Of a stretch of DNA of 64,000 nucleotides, positions 19,431-31,700 are shown one piece after another; position 1 is the first letter of the stretch, and each line of letters starts with the position of its first letter. Both the position numbers and the translations under genes were made by a program. A model generated the notes under the pieces. It ran no database searches, was not told where the DNA came from, and was given only the letters and a program-made list of their open reading frames with translations. Source of the DNA: Lunularia cruciata (taxonomy: Eukaryota > Streptophyta > Marchantiopsida > Lunulariales > Lunulariaceae); assembly GCA_948567375.1 (NCBI GenBank), contig OX419760.1:64471398-64535397 (forward strand), read 5' to 3'.

Positions 19431-22045
19431 ACACCCGTGCCTAGTATTTTAACCTTTTTTTACATAGAATTAATTAATAAATGTCAATTTATAACCTTAA
19501 CTATATATTTCCTATTAAACTCAAAACTATGTATGCTTCTTCTATCCCTTTGTTGACCATTCTAGGGATATTGATCCAATCATGGGAGTGGTTCACAACT
19601 CAAGTGGGTTATATCTTGGGGTTATTTGAGACTAGTTTTCCATTTCCAAATTTAAACCATACCTTGTACACTCCATGATCAGGCTAGATAGGCATTTCAT
19701 CTACCACTTGATTGTTTGGCATGTGATCCCTTGGACAAGTTAGCATGATTCCTATTATTCTTACTCCCTTGATGGTGCTTTAATTATATTAAAAGGGGAC
19801 ATGTGGAGCATAAAGAGGTGGCTATTAAATTTTGTTGATTCTAAGTGAGGGATTAGGCTGACTATATGAGGCGTTGGTTAGGGCCACACATTTTAGGAGT
19901 TAAATTCTACCACAAGATACCAAAAAGTCCACTTGATTACAATGGTATAGGACATTGGGGTCAAGCAAGATAGTTGAGTAGCACAAGCAATACACCTTTA
20001 TTTTTACACCTTTAGTCTTACCTCCAAGAGCATCTTAATCTACTTCAGTTTGGAGTAGCTACACCTAGAGGTTGTGAGGCTATATCTCTAAGCATTAAGC
20101 CCCTCTTATATATCCATCAGTAGTGGATCATCCTATAGGTGTCTCTTGGGTATCTATCTTTATAGAGCTTAGGAAGGCCGGTGGATCCTTGGTGAGTCTC
20201 ATTCCTTTTGTGCGGTTGTTCTATAACCCTCTTGATTTCCCTTACTACCAATATGGTTAGTCATAGGAGAAAGTCACCATCTTGGAGTCAGTTGTTGGTA
20301 CACAATAGGGAGATCCTTCAAAGGGAAATTTGTTTGCCATGGCTCACTTCAAAGCTCTTTTAACTACTACTTTTGCCATGCCAAGTTGTGTATTTCTCTC
20401 CTTGGTGGATGATACACACTTTATGGGCCCCATAGATCAGATTAGGCAAGCCTTTGATCACTTGACTACCAAGCTACTACTTGTAGGCTTGAGAGTCAAG
20501 GTGTCAAAGTGCAAAGCATGGTCCCTTTCAACTATCTCTCCTCACTTTGAGCTTCCAAAGTGGTGTCATATCTATAGATGAACTACATATTCTTGGATTA
20601 CTAGTAGTATCTGAGGATTTTATCACATGCTTCTTAGATGTTGCTCTTGCTGAGAATATTCTCCATGTGGATGACCTTCTTCTACTAGGAGATCTACAAG
20701 TGGCATTTGGTATACTCTCTTCTAGTGTTGCCCGTTGATCAACTTACCTTTTTTGCATGATTCTCCCTTTTTTTTGGCTTTCCTATTGTGTTTGAGCACT
20801 TTGGTGATGTCATTGGACCAAGGAAATTTGAGTGTGTGATGGAGGATTTGGCATATAGACAAACATCTTTATGGATCTTGTGTAGAAGAGTAGGACTATT
20901 AGATGTGGAGAAGACAACACCAATAACATCTTTAGGTAGTTGAGCTCTTGACACCCTTATTTTTCTCCCATTTTGTGGTTGCTACTAGGCCAATATTGGA
21001 GATATATATGACCAAGGTGGAGGAGAGATCCTTTTCTGTCCGGATGTTCTTATGGCAGACAAGATATGGTCTATCTCCACAAGCGCAAGAGGACCTTCCG
21101 TCCTTTACTTAACTATCATTAGAATGGACCAGAGGTTTAGAATCTTCCTTGATAGAGAACAATATCAGCATACGTTACATTCTTTCTTAGTTGAAGTCCA
21201 TTCCTCATGCCACTAGAGCACATCTTTGCTCTTGCTCCGGCAAGGATGCAAGCTCTTGGATCCTAGCTCAATTGTGCATTAGGGCATTTTGACTCGCACC
21301 AATGACCTTCTCTACAATGATGAGGATCCACTTAGGTTTGGTGCACTTGTCTACATCTTTGTTACTAACTTGTGAGTGTGGTTCTATACTAGAATGCAAC
21401 AACAATCCATATGACATGATGTCCTTTTGGAGGATAGAGGATAACTACCCATGATGTCATTAGGGATATAGTGTTTGTTATGGCACGAGAGAGTGGATAC
21501 CTTACTTGGAAGGAGCTTTTGTATGCTTTGCAAGTGATATCTATCAAAGCAGATTTATATTTGGTGTGAGATGATCAAGTGACAATGGTGGATGTTATGG
21601 GTTATAGATTCTACATGTGATGAAAATTTGGAGGGAATGATTACTCATCCTCTTGGATGGACGACACGGTGTAGCAACATGCAAGGTCTCCAAGTCTAAA
21701 ATTTTGTAGTGAAGTCACCTCTTTGTTCCTCTAGCCTTGGAGTTATATGGAGTGATGGACATTACGTTTGATACATTAGTCAAGGAGTGCGCGAGAGCTT
21801 ATCATATTAGATGTCAAGGATACCACTCTCACTCTCATACTTTGTAGTATATTGTAGACAACATGTGTTCGTCACTCCATAGAGAGCATTTGCAATAAGA
21901 GCAATCACACTAGGTGATGCTTCTTTTAAAGCTCCATTAATTTACAGACCTTACAACTTACCTAGCTCAGATATCTTAGGTGATGCTTCTTTTGAAGCTC
22001 CATTAATTTACAGACCTTACAACTTACCTAGCTCAGATATTAGCT
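19430..22045 (+). mobile_element. non-LTR retrotransposon, copy A (heavily decayed)
   Basis: It aligns by eye along most of its length with copy B (22.9-26.1 kb). Examples are I-P-L-L...S-W-E-W...G-L-F-E-T-S-F-P at 19530-19650 and the reverse transcriptase piece at 20330-20740, where L-V-D-D-T-H occurs at about 20402-20419. Nearly every CG of copy B is TG or CA here. Several deletions and stops prevent coding. The 3' end has a 65-bp tandem duplication and lacks the terminal hairpin of the family. Confidence 0.8.
21912..22041 (+). repeat. 65-bp tandem duplication at the end of LINE copy A
   Basis: The unit starting TAGGTGATGCTTCTTTT is present twice with about one difference. It indicates a local duplication after insertion. 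Confidence 0.85.
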
Positions 22046-22880
22046 CATATTGATACTCTTGGGTTAAGGTCCATTTGACCTCTTTTGTCTCCCCCTTGGA
22101 GGGAGACAAAGAGTTCTTAACTCAAAATCAAGAACCACCAAAATTTGACTATAACATAGTTCTACCCGGAAAGAAAAAGTTCCCCTACTTCTCACATAGA
22201 CTTCATGTAATTATCAGTAAAACCTTCTTCCGAGATTTCCAAAAGTCAAAAAGGCCCTTTTTGAAACCCTTGTTACACCAACTAAATTCTTGAATCCAAA
22301 CCTGCTGTGCCCACCAAAATTTTGTAGTCCTTCTGCAAACACAAAATACTGCAAAAGTCCTAAAGTCCAAAGCCTCATGCGGAGGCTTATGACTTTTGAC
22401 TTCTGATAGGATTGAGTCTATTGAGTCTCTTAGGATTGAGCTGCGGGAGAGTGTGGAGACGGGAGAGGAGAAGGAGAGATGTGAGACAATTTCTATAATT
22501 TCTGAGTGCTCTCTAGCATGTAGCATTCAAGTGAATAGTAGATTCTTTTCACTTTCAATTTTGGTTCCATTGGCACCTGGATTGAAGACTATGGAGAATG
22601 GAGTAGAAAGCTATGAAGATTTTTAGCTTTTTTAGGGTTTAGAGTGATCATTATACATTGAGAGTGATGGGTTGGGAATTTTCATTTCCAATCTCTTGGT
22701 TTTCATGATTAAGTTCCATGGGAATTAGTTTGAAAATTTTGGAGATGGAAATTGAAAGTTATGAGAGCTTATAGATTTTAGGGTTTGGAGAGATTGTTTT
22801 CTTATGTGAGTTGGGATGTGAGGGTTGTGATTTTGCAGATATGGGGACATATAGAGAGGAGCAGAATGTGTTACTATCAC
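22046..22880. other. stretch between the two LINE copies
   Basis: No gene recognised. A short inverted repeat (GTCTCCCCC / GGGAGAC) is at about 22088-22110. The right part may be the 5' untranslated region of copy B. Confidence 0.3.
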
Positions 22881-22887
22881 TATTCTT

Positions 22888-23334
22888 GTGCTAGCCATGG
22901 CTACTCCTTCCCATGTGGGGTCACCTAGAGCGGGTCGGGATACACCATGCCCGGTGTGTCATCAACGCTTTACCTCGCAAGGGGTAAAGACCCATGTGAG
23001 AAGGATGCACAAGGACTTTGATTTGACCTCTTGGGATGCGCACCTGAGACAATCGACCACATCGACAGTAGTGACACTTGGGATTATGCACGCTTCTTCT
23101 ATACCTTTGTTGATTGTTCCAAGGATACCGATCGAGTCGTGGGAGTGGTTAGCTTCTCAAGCGGGATGCATTTTGGGGTTATTTGAGACTAGTTTTCCAT
23201 GTCCACATCTATTCCATAGGCTACCCTACACACTCCATGATGAGGCTAGACAAGCTTTTTGCTTACCATTGGATTGTTTGGCACGTGATCCCATGGACGA
23301 GTTAGCATGGTTCCTATTCCTCCTACTCCCTTGA
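22888..23334 (+). pseudogene. LINE copy B N-terminal ORF with C2H2 zinc finger
   Basis: Residues 21-41 read C-P-V-C-H-Q-R-F...H-V-R-R-M-H, a C2H2 finger encoded at about 22948-23010. Such N-terminal fingers help R2-type elements find target DNA. The frame continues for 148 codons, then stops at 23332. The segment S-W-E-W...L-F-E-T-S-F-P is shared with copy A. Confidence 0.7.
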
Positions 23335-23999
23335 TGGTATCTTTGTTATGCTAGAGGGGGACATGCAAGGCATAGAGAGGTGGTAGCTAGATTTTGTCGA
23401 TTCTAAGCGGGGGATTGGGCAGCCCTTTAGGAGGAGTCTATTAGGGCTACACAATTTAGGAGTGGGCATTGTCATAGGATACAACAGATTCCACTTGATA
23501 ACGACAATGTAGGACATTGGGTCAGGCGAGAGAGTTTAGTAGAGCAGCACAAGCGCTACACCTTTTGTTTATAGCGAGTCCTACTGATAAGACCATCTCT
23601 TCCCTATGCTCATTGCATCCTATAGCAGTAGACGGACTACCACTAGAGGTCTTAGATTATCAGCCTAAGCAGCCTTTATGTCTTGATAGGTCGCTATTTG
23701 CACAAGCATTGTGCACTGCCCCTTGCCTTTCCTCAAGAAGCTTGTCATAGATGGTTTATGAGCACCTTAGAGATTACTTCCAGGCAGATGATCCTTCTAG
23801 TGGTTTTATTGAGTTGTTTTAGGTGGCTGTAGTAGTAGCAAGAGGAAATATTCCTATGTTTGTTAGTCGGGTGTTATGTGCTAGTTGACTTCTCGCAATG
23901 GAGAAGGACACGAGAGGCATTAGACCAATTGCTATTGGAGAGATCTTTTTGCGTTTGGTCAGTCATACCATAGTCCTTCAGCATCATTCTCACTTTTGA

Positions 24000-25065
24000 C
24001 AACACCTTAGTCCACATCAGTTTGGAGTAGCTACACTTGGAGGATGTGAGGCTATATCTCTAGGCATTAGAGCACTCCTAGATATCCATCTGGGGTGGGT
24101 CGTTCTATAGGTGGATGTTGAGAATGCTTTTAATAGCGTCTCACGTGCATCCATCTTTAGAGAGCTTAGGGAGGCTGGTGGATCCTTGGCTAGTTTCATT
24201 CCTTTTGTGTAGTCTTTTTATGGCTCTAAGGCTTCCCTTTATTACCAACATGGTGGTTCATAGGAGGGAGTCACCGTCTTGGTGTTAGCTATTGGTATAC
24301 ATCAGGGAGATCCTTTGGGGGGCCCTTATTTGCCATGGCTCACTTTAGAGCTCTCCTATCTACTACTTTGGCCATGCCAGGTTGTGTATTTCCCTCCTTG
24401 GTAGATGATACACACATCGTAGGCCCTATAGATCAGATTAGGCAGACCTTTGACTACTTGACTACCGAGCTACATCTAGTAGGCTTGAGAGTCAAGTGTC
24501 AAAGTGTAGGGCATGGTCCCCTTTAGGTATCCCTCCCCACCTTGAGCTTCAAGAGGGGTGTATCACATCCACAGATGGACTTTGTGTTCTTGGAGTGCCA
24601 GTACAATTGGAGGATTTTGTCACACGCTTCTTGGACGCTGCCCTTGTAGAGGATGTTCTCCATGTGGATGACCATCCATTACTAGGAGATCCGCAGGTGG
24701 CATTTGGTATACTCTCTTCCAGTATTGCTTGCCAACCATCCTATCTCATTTGTACAGTTCCCCCCTCACCGTCCTTCTTATCACGTCTGAGAGCATTTGA
24801 TAGGAGGATTATGGGAGTCTTTGATGATATTATTGGACCAAGGACTTTTGAGTGTGTGATAGGGGATTTGGCACGTAGACATACCTCTCTACCAATCTCA
24901 TGTGGTGGGGTTGGCTTGCTTTCTATGGAGGAGATGGCATCTATAGCATTTTTGGGCAGTTGTGCTCTCTCGGCACCCCTACTTTCCTCTCGTTTTGTGG
25001 TTGCTGATAAGCCGGTTTTGGAGACTTATGTGACCAAGGTGGAGGGAGGATCCTTTTCTCTCTAG
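24000..25065 (+). pseudogene. LINE copy B reverse transcriptase
   Basis: Palm motif A is visible as V-D-V-E-N-A-F-N near 24111-24135. The catalytic V-D-D is at 24401-24409, inside P-S-L-V-D-D-T-H, and the thumb region V-S-K-C-R-A-W follows. A frame change near 24500 joins the 24335 and 24496 frames. The long open stretch 24496-25065 carries the connection region. Members of this family usually have A-D-D; the V-D-D here is shared with copy A, so it is a family trait rather than damage. Confidence 0.75.
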
Positions 25066-25239
25066 GTGTTATTGCGGCAGACGAGAGATAGTCTATCCTC
25101 ATGAGCACGAGAGTGTTTTCCACCGTTTGCTTCACTAGATTGGACTAGAGGTTTATAGTCTTCCTTGATGGAGCGACAGTGTGAGCATACGCTGCATTCT
25201 CTCTTAGTTGACTCGTCCATTCCTTAGGCTACTAGAGCA

Positions 25240-25700
25240 CGTCTACGCTCTTGCTCCGGCAAGGGTGTAGGCTCGTGGATCTTAGCTCGACCGTGCATTA
25301 GGGCTTTCCGACTCGCACTGGCTACTTTCTCTAATGTGATGAGATTTTGCCTAGGTTTGGTCCACCCATATGCATCTTCACTACTCACTTGTGAGTGTGG
25401 TTCTACACTAGATGCAGCGGCGGTCCACATGACACGGTGTCCTTTTGGAGGAGAGAGGATAGCTACCCATGATGCCATTAGAGACATAGTGTTTGCTATG
25501 GCGCGAGAGAGTGGATACTTTGCTTGGAGGGAGCGCTCGTACGCTTTGTAGACGATGCGTGTCAGGGCAGACTTATACTTGGTCCGAGATGATCAAGTGA
25601 CAATAGCGGATGTCGTGGTCACGGACCCTACGTGGGATACAATTTTGGAGGGAGTGATTACACATCCCCCTAATGGGCGGCGAGTGTAGCAGTAGGTCGC
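25240..25700 (+). pseudogene. LINE copy B zinc cluster and restriction-like endonuclease
   Basis: The block C-E-C-G...H-M-T-R-C-P-F-G-G at about 25387-25455 is the Cys-Cys-His-Cys cluster seen before the endonuclease in R2-type elements. It is followed by R-A-D-L-Y-L and then I-A-D-V-V-V-T-D-P (about 25564-25632), which matches the R-P-D...D-V-x-V-x-D layout of the restriction-like endonuclease. It would nick target DNA to prime reverse transcription. Confidence 0.65.
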
Positions 25701-26035
25701 AAGGTCTCCAAGTATAGGGGCATGCAGCTAGGTCACTTATTTGTTCCTCTAGCCTTGGAGTTACATGGAGCGATGTACACGGCATTTGACACATTTGTCA
25801 GGGAGTGCATGAGAGTTTATCATGTTAGACGTAAGGGGTACCTCTCACTCTCATACTTTGTAGCATATTTTAGATAGTGTGTGTCCATTGCTCTAAAGAG
25901 TGCGGTGGCGGGTGCAATCCATAGGAGAGCAATCACATTGGGTATGTTTCTTATGATGTTGTAGTTGTATGTAGACCGGCCGACTTGCATAGGTCGGGTA
26001 TCTTAGGTGCAACGGGCAGATTTCTCGTAGGGACT

Positions 26036-26060
26036 CTATTGGGGCTTAGCCCCATGTTAC
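26036..26060 (+). repeat. LINE 3'-end hairpin
   Basis: GGGGCTTAGCCCC at 26041-26053 forms a 5-bp stem with a 3-base loop. The same or a decayed version is at 44082-44094 (plus), 47468-47480 (plus, decayed), 47045-47057 (reverse-oriented copy), 56955-56967 (reverse) and 56033-56045 (reverse, decayed). Confidence 0.8.
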
Positions 26061-26335
26061 CTTCTTTTTTGTCTCTCCCTTGTTCGGCTTGATGGGGTCT
26101 TCCATCCTTCTTTTTTCCTACGCGGTTGCCTTTTACTTGCGGAAATTCAGCATTCTACTTATCGCATGAGAAAGTGGGTCGTCATTGTAAACTCCTTTAG
26201 TGGTACGATCGGACTGCCGGAGGACAAGAAACTCATAATGGAACTCCAAGGTCAGAGCCAACAAAACTGACAGCTACAATTTGTAGTGCGTGTGAAATTT
26301 CCCGTGTCCTTGGTGTTTTTCTTCACATTTTCTGT

Positions 26336-26841
26336 CTAAAAATCACTGCTTCGACAGAGAGCCAACCTAAACTTGGCCTTGCCAGTGGCATTATCCAGTC
26401 CCGACTGAGCGGACTTCGAAGCATCCTTAGAAGATCCGTGGGCCTTACCAGCAGCGTCCTCAAAGCTTGATTTGGCTGACTTGCTCGCATCGTCTACCTT
26501 ACCTGCGGCTTTATCCTTCGTGTCGTCAGCGTTGTTCCTCAGATCCTGGCCCGCATTCTTGGTCTGGGCTGTAAGCTCGCCTGGCCTTGTCTTTTACCGT
26601 CTCAGATGCGCACTGTGCAGTTTCTTTAACATTTCCCGCAGCACCAGAGGCAGATTTCGCGGCTTTGTTGACCGCTTTTCACATTTTGTGCGGTATTCTC
26701 ATCGACTTCTTTGACAGAATTAACTACATTGGAACCATCATCTTTCGCTCTGATCACGAAGAGCGATGGGTGGACCGAAGGAGATCAAGCTGTAGTCGAA
26801 ATCCACAAACGAAGACCACCGAAGTGAGTCGAGGATGCCAT
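26336..26841 (-). pseudogene. LEA-like protein gene, frameshifted
   Basis: On the minus strand, ending at a TAG at 26336-26338, the DNA encodes a repetitive Lys/Ala/Asp/Ser-rich, Trp-free protein: A-D-D-T-K-D-K-A-A-G-K-V-D-D-A-S-K, then A-G-K-A-H-G-S-S-K-D-A-S-K-S. This is the 11-mer-like amphipathic pattern of late-embryogenesis-abundant (group 3/4-like) proteins, which protect membranes and proteins during drying. Two frameshifts, near 26674 and 26580, separate three stretches that continue the same composition. A possible start ATG is at 26839-26841 with an intron before about 26749. Sequencing error or true decay cannot be told apart here. Confidence 0.55.
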
Positions 26842-28171
26842 ATTGACAAGAGCTCGCGGTAGAAATAGAAGAAATTTTCCTAGACACGGGTGGAAAATCA
26901 TCCAACTATGGACTTCATCAGTCCGGAAGGCCTGCTCAAAGGATCTAAACCCTAAATTGAGTCTAACGCTAGGTGAATTTTTCGACATGCTTAGTGCGAG
27001 AGTACTGTCCGGAGATTACCGTAATTGTGCAGATTAGTGTCAGGTCTAGGCTAGCAAATTCAGGCAGGAGCAGAAAAAACTAAGACGAAGAGTTGTGCCT
27101 GAAGTGCTGGGATGCACAATGCATGAATAATTGCTTTCTTCGTTCGGCAGAGGTCCGGTACTCCTCCAAATTGACCACTGCTGCATTTTTCGTGCGCGGG
27201 GATTTGTAGAAGTGCACAGCTTCCTGCTCACTTCAAATTGATCTGCGGATCGGATTGCAGTTTAGTGTCTTGCAATGTACGTGTCAACCACACTGCAATT
27301 CAATTGCTTTTCTTCGTTGTAGTGTGTCGTGGGAGCGAAGCATTTGATTGTACATTCAACAAGTGCTTGTCCTGCGGTATTTGAAAGCAGAAGCTCAGTG
27401 GTTCAATTTGCCCAGGTTCATATTGAGCTTTCAACCATCCGTGGTCCTTGAATGCAAATCATGAATTGAAAATTGGAAGTCTCAGCTTTCCGACTAATTT
27501 GCGGGAGATTTACTGCGACGGGGTGGGCGAAAATGATTTTCAATGAAAGCGGTAGCGAAACGTGGGCAGGGCAATTCCTAGGCCCAAATCTTCCGATCCT
27601 CTCTTCGACTCAGGTATTACAAGTGCCGAATTCTTCTCTTCGTGATCGGGATAGCAACAACTGCATCGAAGAGAATTCTTCTAGTCGTGACCGGGTTAGC
27701 AACTACTGCATGAAAGAGAATAACATGTAGATCGAAGTTAAAAAGCTGTGCAGTTTCAAGATAATATGTCGACGCTATACCTCAGAGTAACTTTGCACGT
27801 TTGAAGACCCCCTTACTGACACAATTTGTTTACGTTGTTGACATTTCACAATTGTGAGGTTATCATTGTGGTTAGTGTTGTAAATACGTATCGCCTACTG
27901 AAACGTCCACTATCAACAGGTTTAACCTCAATCCGTGTGATTGCATTATCTTGATTCAAAGGACTTGTATTGCAGACCAGGGCTAAAGAACTTGGTATCC
28001 TTTTTAAATTCTGAGATTCTCTGAAGTGAAGCATTGGAGTAGCCCCTAAGTAGGAACCTCACTTTGATTTTCAGGGTTGGAAGCCAGCGTCTTACAGGAA
28101 CTGACGACTTTCGCTTATGTATTGCATTATAATCATTATCTATGTAATAATGTACTCTACACGTTTGACTC
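26842..28171. other. upstream region of USP
   Basis: It probably holds the USP promoter and 5' untranslated region. An open stretch at 27473-27613 ends at a possible splice donor (CAG/GTATTA) and could be an upstream exon, but its phase does not fit the next acceptor cleanly. Confidence 0.35.
27628..27717 (+). repeat. two tandem copies of a 45-bp unit
   Basis: Units 27628-27672 and 27673-27717 begin GAATTCTTCT and differ at about seven positions. The period is exactly 15 codons, and both keep the same frame open. Confidence 0.9.
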
Positions 28172-28742
28172 TTGTTTCTGTGTGCTTCAGTGAAAGATGT
28201 CTATGCATGCCAACGATCACGGCTTTGGGTGTTTAACCTTAGGCTAAATTTACTGGCTTCTAATGGCATGGGACAGAAACAGTTGGCACACATGTTGATG
28301 GAGGAAGGACAAGCCCACTTGTTTACTACTTGGCCGGCACCCGGTGTAAATGATGCTGACAAGCTTCGCTTTTTTGGGCAAGTAAGTAGTCTTTTACGAA
28401 GTTAAGTCATCATAGCGTGAGGGACCAGTGAAATGCTCTACTGGCGAATTGCACTAGAATAATCAGTTTCCAGAGTACATCCTGGTTACCCACGTCATAT
28501 TTCCTGATAAGCTTTGATGAGACTCCCCCGACTCGCCTACTAACAGTTTCTCAGTATGTCCACTTTCGTATTAAAGGAATGCTTTTCATTGTCACTAACA
28601 TCCATTGCCTCCGTTGCTTCAATGGTTCCTGCTGAGTCTGACTCACTGCTCTGCTACACGCGATTGCTTCTTCTCAGCTGCCCATTTCTTCTGTTAAAGT
28701 TGCTCTCAGATTTTTGCAATTGTACATGCTACGCATGCTAAC
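28005..28742 (+). repeat. left arm of an inverted duplication covering USP exon 1 and start of intron 1
   Basis: The same sequence in reverse orientation lies at about 47125-48055, with many point differences and small indels. It includes the sequence before the exon, the exon itself and about 360 bp of intron. Confidence 0.85.
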
Positions 28743-31700
28743 TGTCATTTACATTCTGCTTTCAATTATATCCGTCAACCCACAGATATATAAAGGTATG
28801 TTCTTTCGTTCTCAAACGTTGGCTGCCAATTGCTGGGTTTTGTGCTGCCGTTTCGGTATATACCATACTCGTTTGGGTGTGTGATGCTACTTTCCTTGTG
28901 CCATAGGCAGGCCAAAATTAATTTTATCATCCCTACCCCCTTGGTTTGTTTAGTTAGCAGCATTTCCAGGAAGACCGGAGTTTGCCCTGGCACTCATGGG
29001 CAATACAAAAACTCGGGCCGAGGCAATTACATCAAGCTATTTCGGCACCGTAGGCATTGACTAAGTCCGGGTGTTATCGTGCCAACTTACTTTGAAACCC
29101 TGCTATATCGCTTTTGTGTGTTGGTAGTGTTGATGGGCTCATGCTTCCATAGAGCATGTAGGGGTTAATCGGGGTCCTCATACACTAGCTCCCGGGGCGG
29201 AGAGATTCTCCATTTGAGAGTTATGCTGTTCATGTCCAATACACTAACCCTATGATCATGTCAAATACTATGCTGTGTCTCAAGGTTACACTTGCTCGCA
29301 CTCACTGTGTACTGCAGGTACGTATGCGTTACACCTTACATAATCATCAAAGTCACCATGGTACTAACTCCTGTATGCAGACCTACGCATGCTTCCCCCT
29401 CTGTAACTGAAAGTTATGAATTTTTGCTATGTTACTGTCAAGTATCAGAGTCAGTACAATTAGACGTGGGTATGGAACTGAGTTGTTTATAGCAGGTTCT
29501 ATATTCCACTACTCAATATGCGCTGCAGGGGTTTAGGTTTGCAACGACCTGTACATGCCACATTTTCAAGACGCTGAGTACGTAGTGGTGAAGGAATGGC
29601 ATCAAACTATACTAGGCAGGGAGTCGTCAGATATGTAGCCCTCTCCTTCTTCATTATTTGCGGCCTGGTCCTCACATAACAAAGTGATCAAATGTTTTCT
29701 CTCTAAACAAGGTGGCGAAGTTGGACTCAAATTATCCAGGTGGATTAGCCGCGTATATACGCAACGCTCGAAAACTACTTGCAGATTCAAAAGCTGGCAA
29801 AAACCCATTTAGTGGTTACGTTCCATCGGTAAGTGGTTACAATGTTGGAACTCTGATTTTGCTTTCTGGTGTCATTTGTTTCATAAAGACGCTCACCAGC
29901 CGGACTAGCACCCTAGAGTATAAAGTGGAGTTCCTTGGCACCGCGTTCAAGAGACTGGTGAGTTTGCTCCAGGTTTGATGAACTAACGTCATTGTCACTT
30001 CACCTTACTATGGAAGAGAAAATGGGTCTTGTAGTTTATTATGAACACTCAGTATGTCAACTCGGAGTGCTAGGAACACGTCCATCAGATCTTCAATTGC
30101 TTTAACCAGGGATAAATTCTGTTGGGGATCAATTGCTAAACCCAATTGTACCCACTCTGCCTTGCAAGTAGCATCCTCACGACCGTTGAACCCGGCAGCG
30201 TGCATGGACGGTGCTTCAAAACGTTTTGAATTTATGAAGTGGTACGTCCGATCGCAATCCGACCCTACACATTGGCTGGATGGTGCAAATTGCTAGTGCT
30301 GGGTTGGACGGCGCAAATGGTTCAAACACAGACCTCCAGTGACTAATCTCAAAAAAATGGAGAAAATATTTTCTGTCAGTCAGTTCTACATATATGAAGA
30401 TGCAAAATACAACTTTTCATTGGGACTTCAGTGTACCTTCAAAACGCCTGACAAACTTGTAATCCAGTGAAGGACGATCTTCGAATTATCAATGGTGATC
30501 GTTAAAACTCGCTTCAATGGCATTAGCTTTCGGAAGGCATCCATTTATAAAGAGAAATAATTGGTAGAGAAAATATTTAGATTCATTCCTCCGAAACTTG
30601 ACACGAGAGTTTAGAGGCCCTGATTACGAGTGAATTTCCCCGTTGAGTTAGGGTTATTTGATCGGTGTATGTTGCAGTTGCAACCAAGTAGTTCCAGAGC
30701 CTTGTTTTTCTACCCAGTTATTCAATCCTTTGCATTGTTCAGATGTCGCCGACTGCTGAACAATATGCACATATGGATCTAGTAGGTAGCCACACCTTAT
30801 ACTTCTCTTGTCATAGGATATTATATGAGGTGACCACGAAGCAAAGGAAGCAATTCTATGTCTAAATTGTTCTCCTCGAAAAAAATTCAATCTAGTGCAG
30901 TATTTGATATACACAGCCTGTGCGTCTATACACCCCGCTCACATCCTTCTTCACTGTAGACTTGCTGGTGCAAGATACGGACGGTTAGTGTTTCCCTGCA
31001 TCAATTTGGAAAGTAAGAACTATTCAACAATGCAGGTCAACTTGTTTCCCTCTCACAAACTCTATATGGTTGCTCATGATTAGCTACGAAGTCCGGATAT
31101 GCTTGAGCATCTCAAAGTAATTGGGCCGTGGGAGAGATTCCGAGTTCCTCTGCATTTGCTTTACCAGTTCAAGAGTTCAATTCATGTGCACGGAGAATTA
31201 ATCCAAAGTAAAGGTAGGATTAGTTGCATGTTCCAGAACTCTCCAGGTTCAAATTTGTGGTGCTGACAGGTTCCAGAAGGGGAAAAACTCGTGTATGGAG
31301 ACGAAAAGTTTATGGAGTATGAAGAGGCAGGTGTCAGGGAAGCCCAACATAGTGCCTTTGTCCTGGTCGCTGGTGGGCTAGGGGAGCGCCTTGGATACAG
31401 CGGTATTAAGGTTGTTGATGCTCCATCTGCTGATGTTAGCAACATGCTTGTAACTAGCTCTCCGTACATGTTGTTATGTTGATCGAAACCACAGCAGTTA
31501 GGTGGAACGTACATTGTTCAAGTTAGGTGGTGTGGAATGGATAACGTAGTGAAAATAGGCTTTGACGATAAATGATGATCTGTTTGAAGCTTATTCTTTT
31601 CGCTATCTACCCCTCAATCTAATAGAGTTACACTGGGAAATCAGGTCGCTCTACCAGCTGAGACAACAACTGAGACATCATTCCTACAGCTGTACGTAAA

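Larger units (their letters stand above)
22880..26135 (+). mobile_element. non-LTR retrotransposon, copy B (zinc finger, RT, restriction-like endonuclease)
   Basis: An N-terminal C2H2 finger, a reverse transcriptase with V-D-D, a Cys/His cluster and a restriction-like endonuclease signature follow in order. That order is typical of R2/NeSL/Utopia-type elements rather than of APE-type LINEs. The frame shifts and stops in several places. The tail at 26036-26130 contains a perfect 13-base hairpin and is shared with truncated copies elsewhere in the window. Confidence 0.8.

Noticed and set aside
26472-26862. Plus-strand open frames over the LEA-like gene
   Set aside because: The minus strand gives a coherent LEA-type composition; the plus frames are its complement.
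27473-27730. Confirmed first exon of USP
   Set aside because: It ends near a donor-like site, but phase does not match the next acceptor and no family similarity is clear.
30654-30914. Minus-strand gene in a USP intron
   Set aside because: No domain and no codon-like pattern; within a normal intron.
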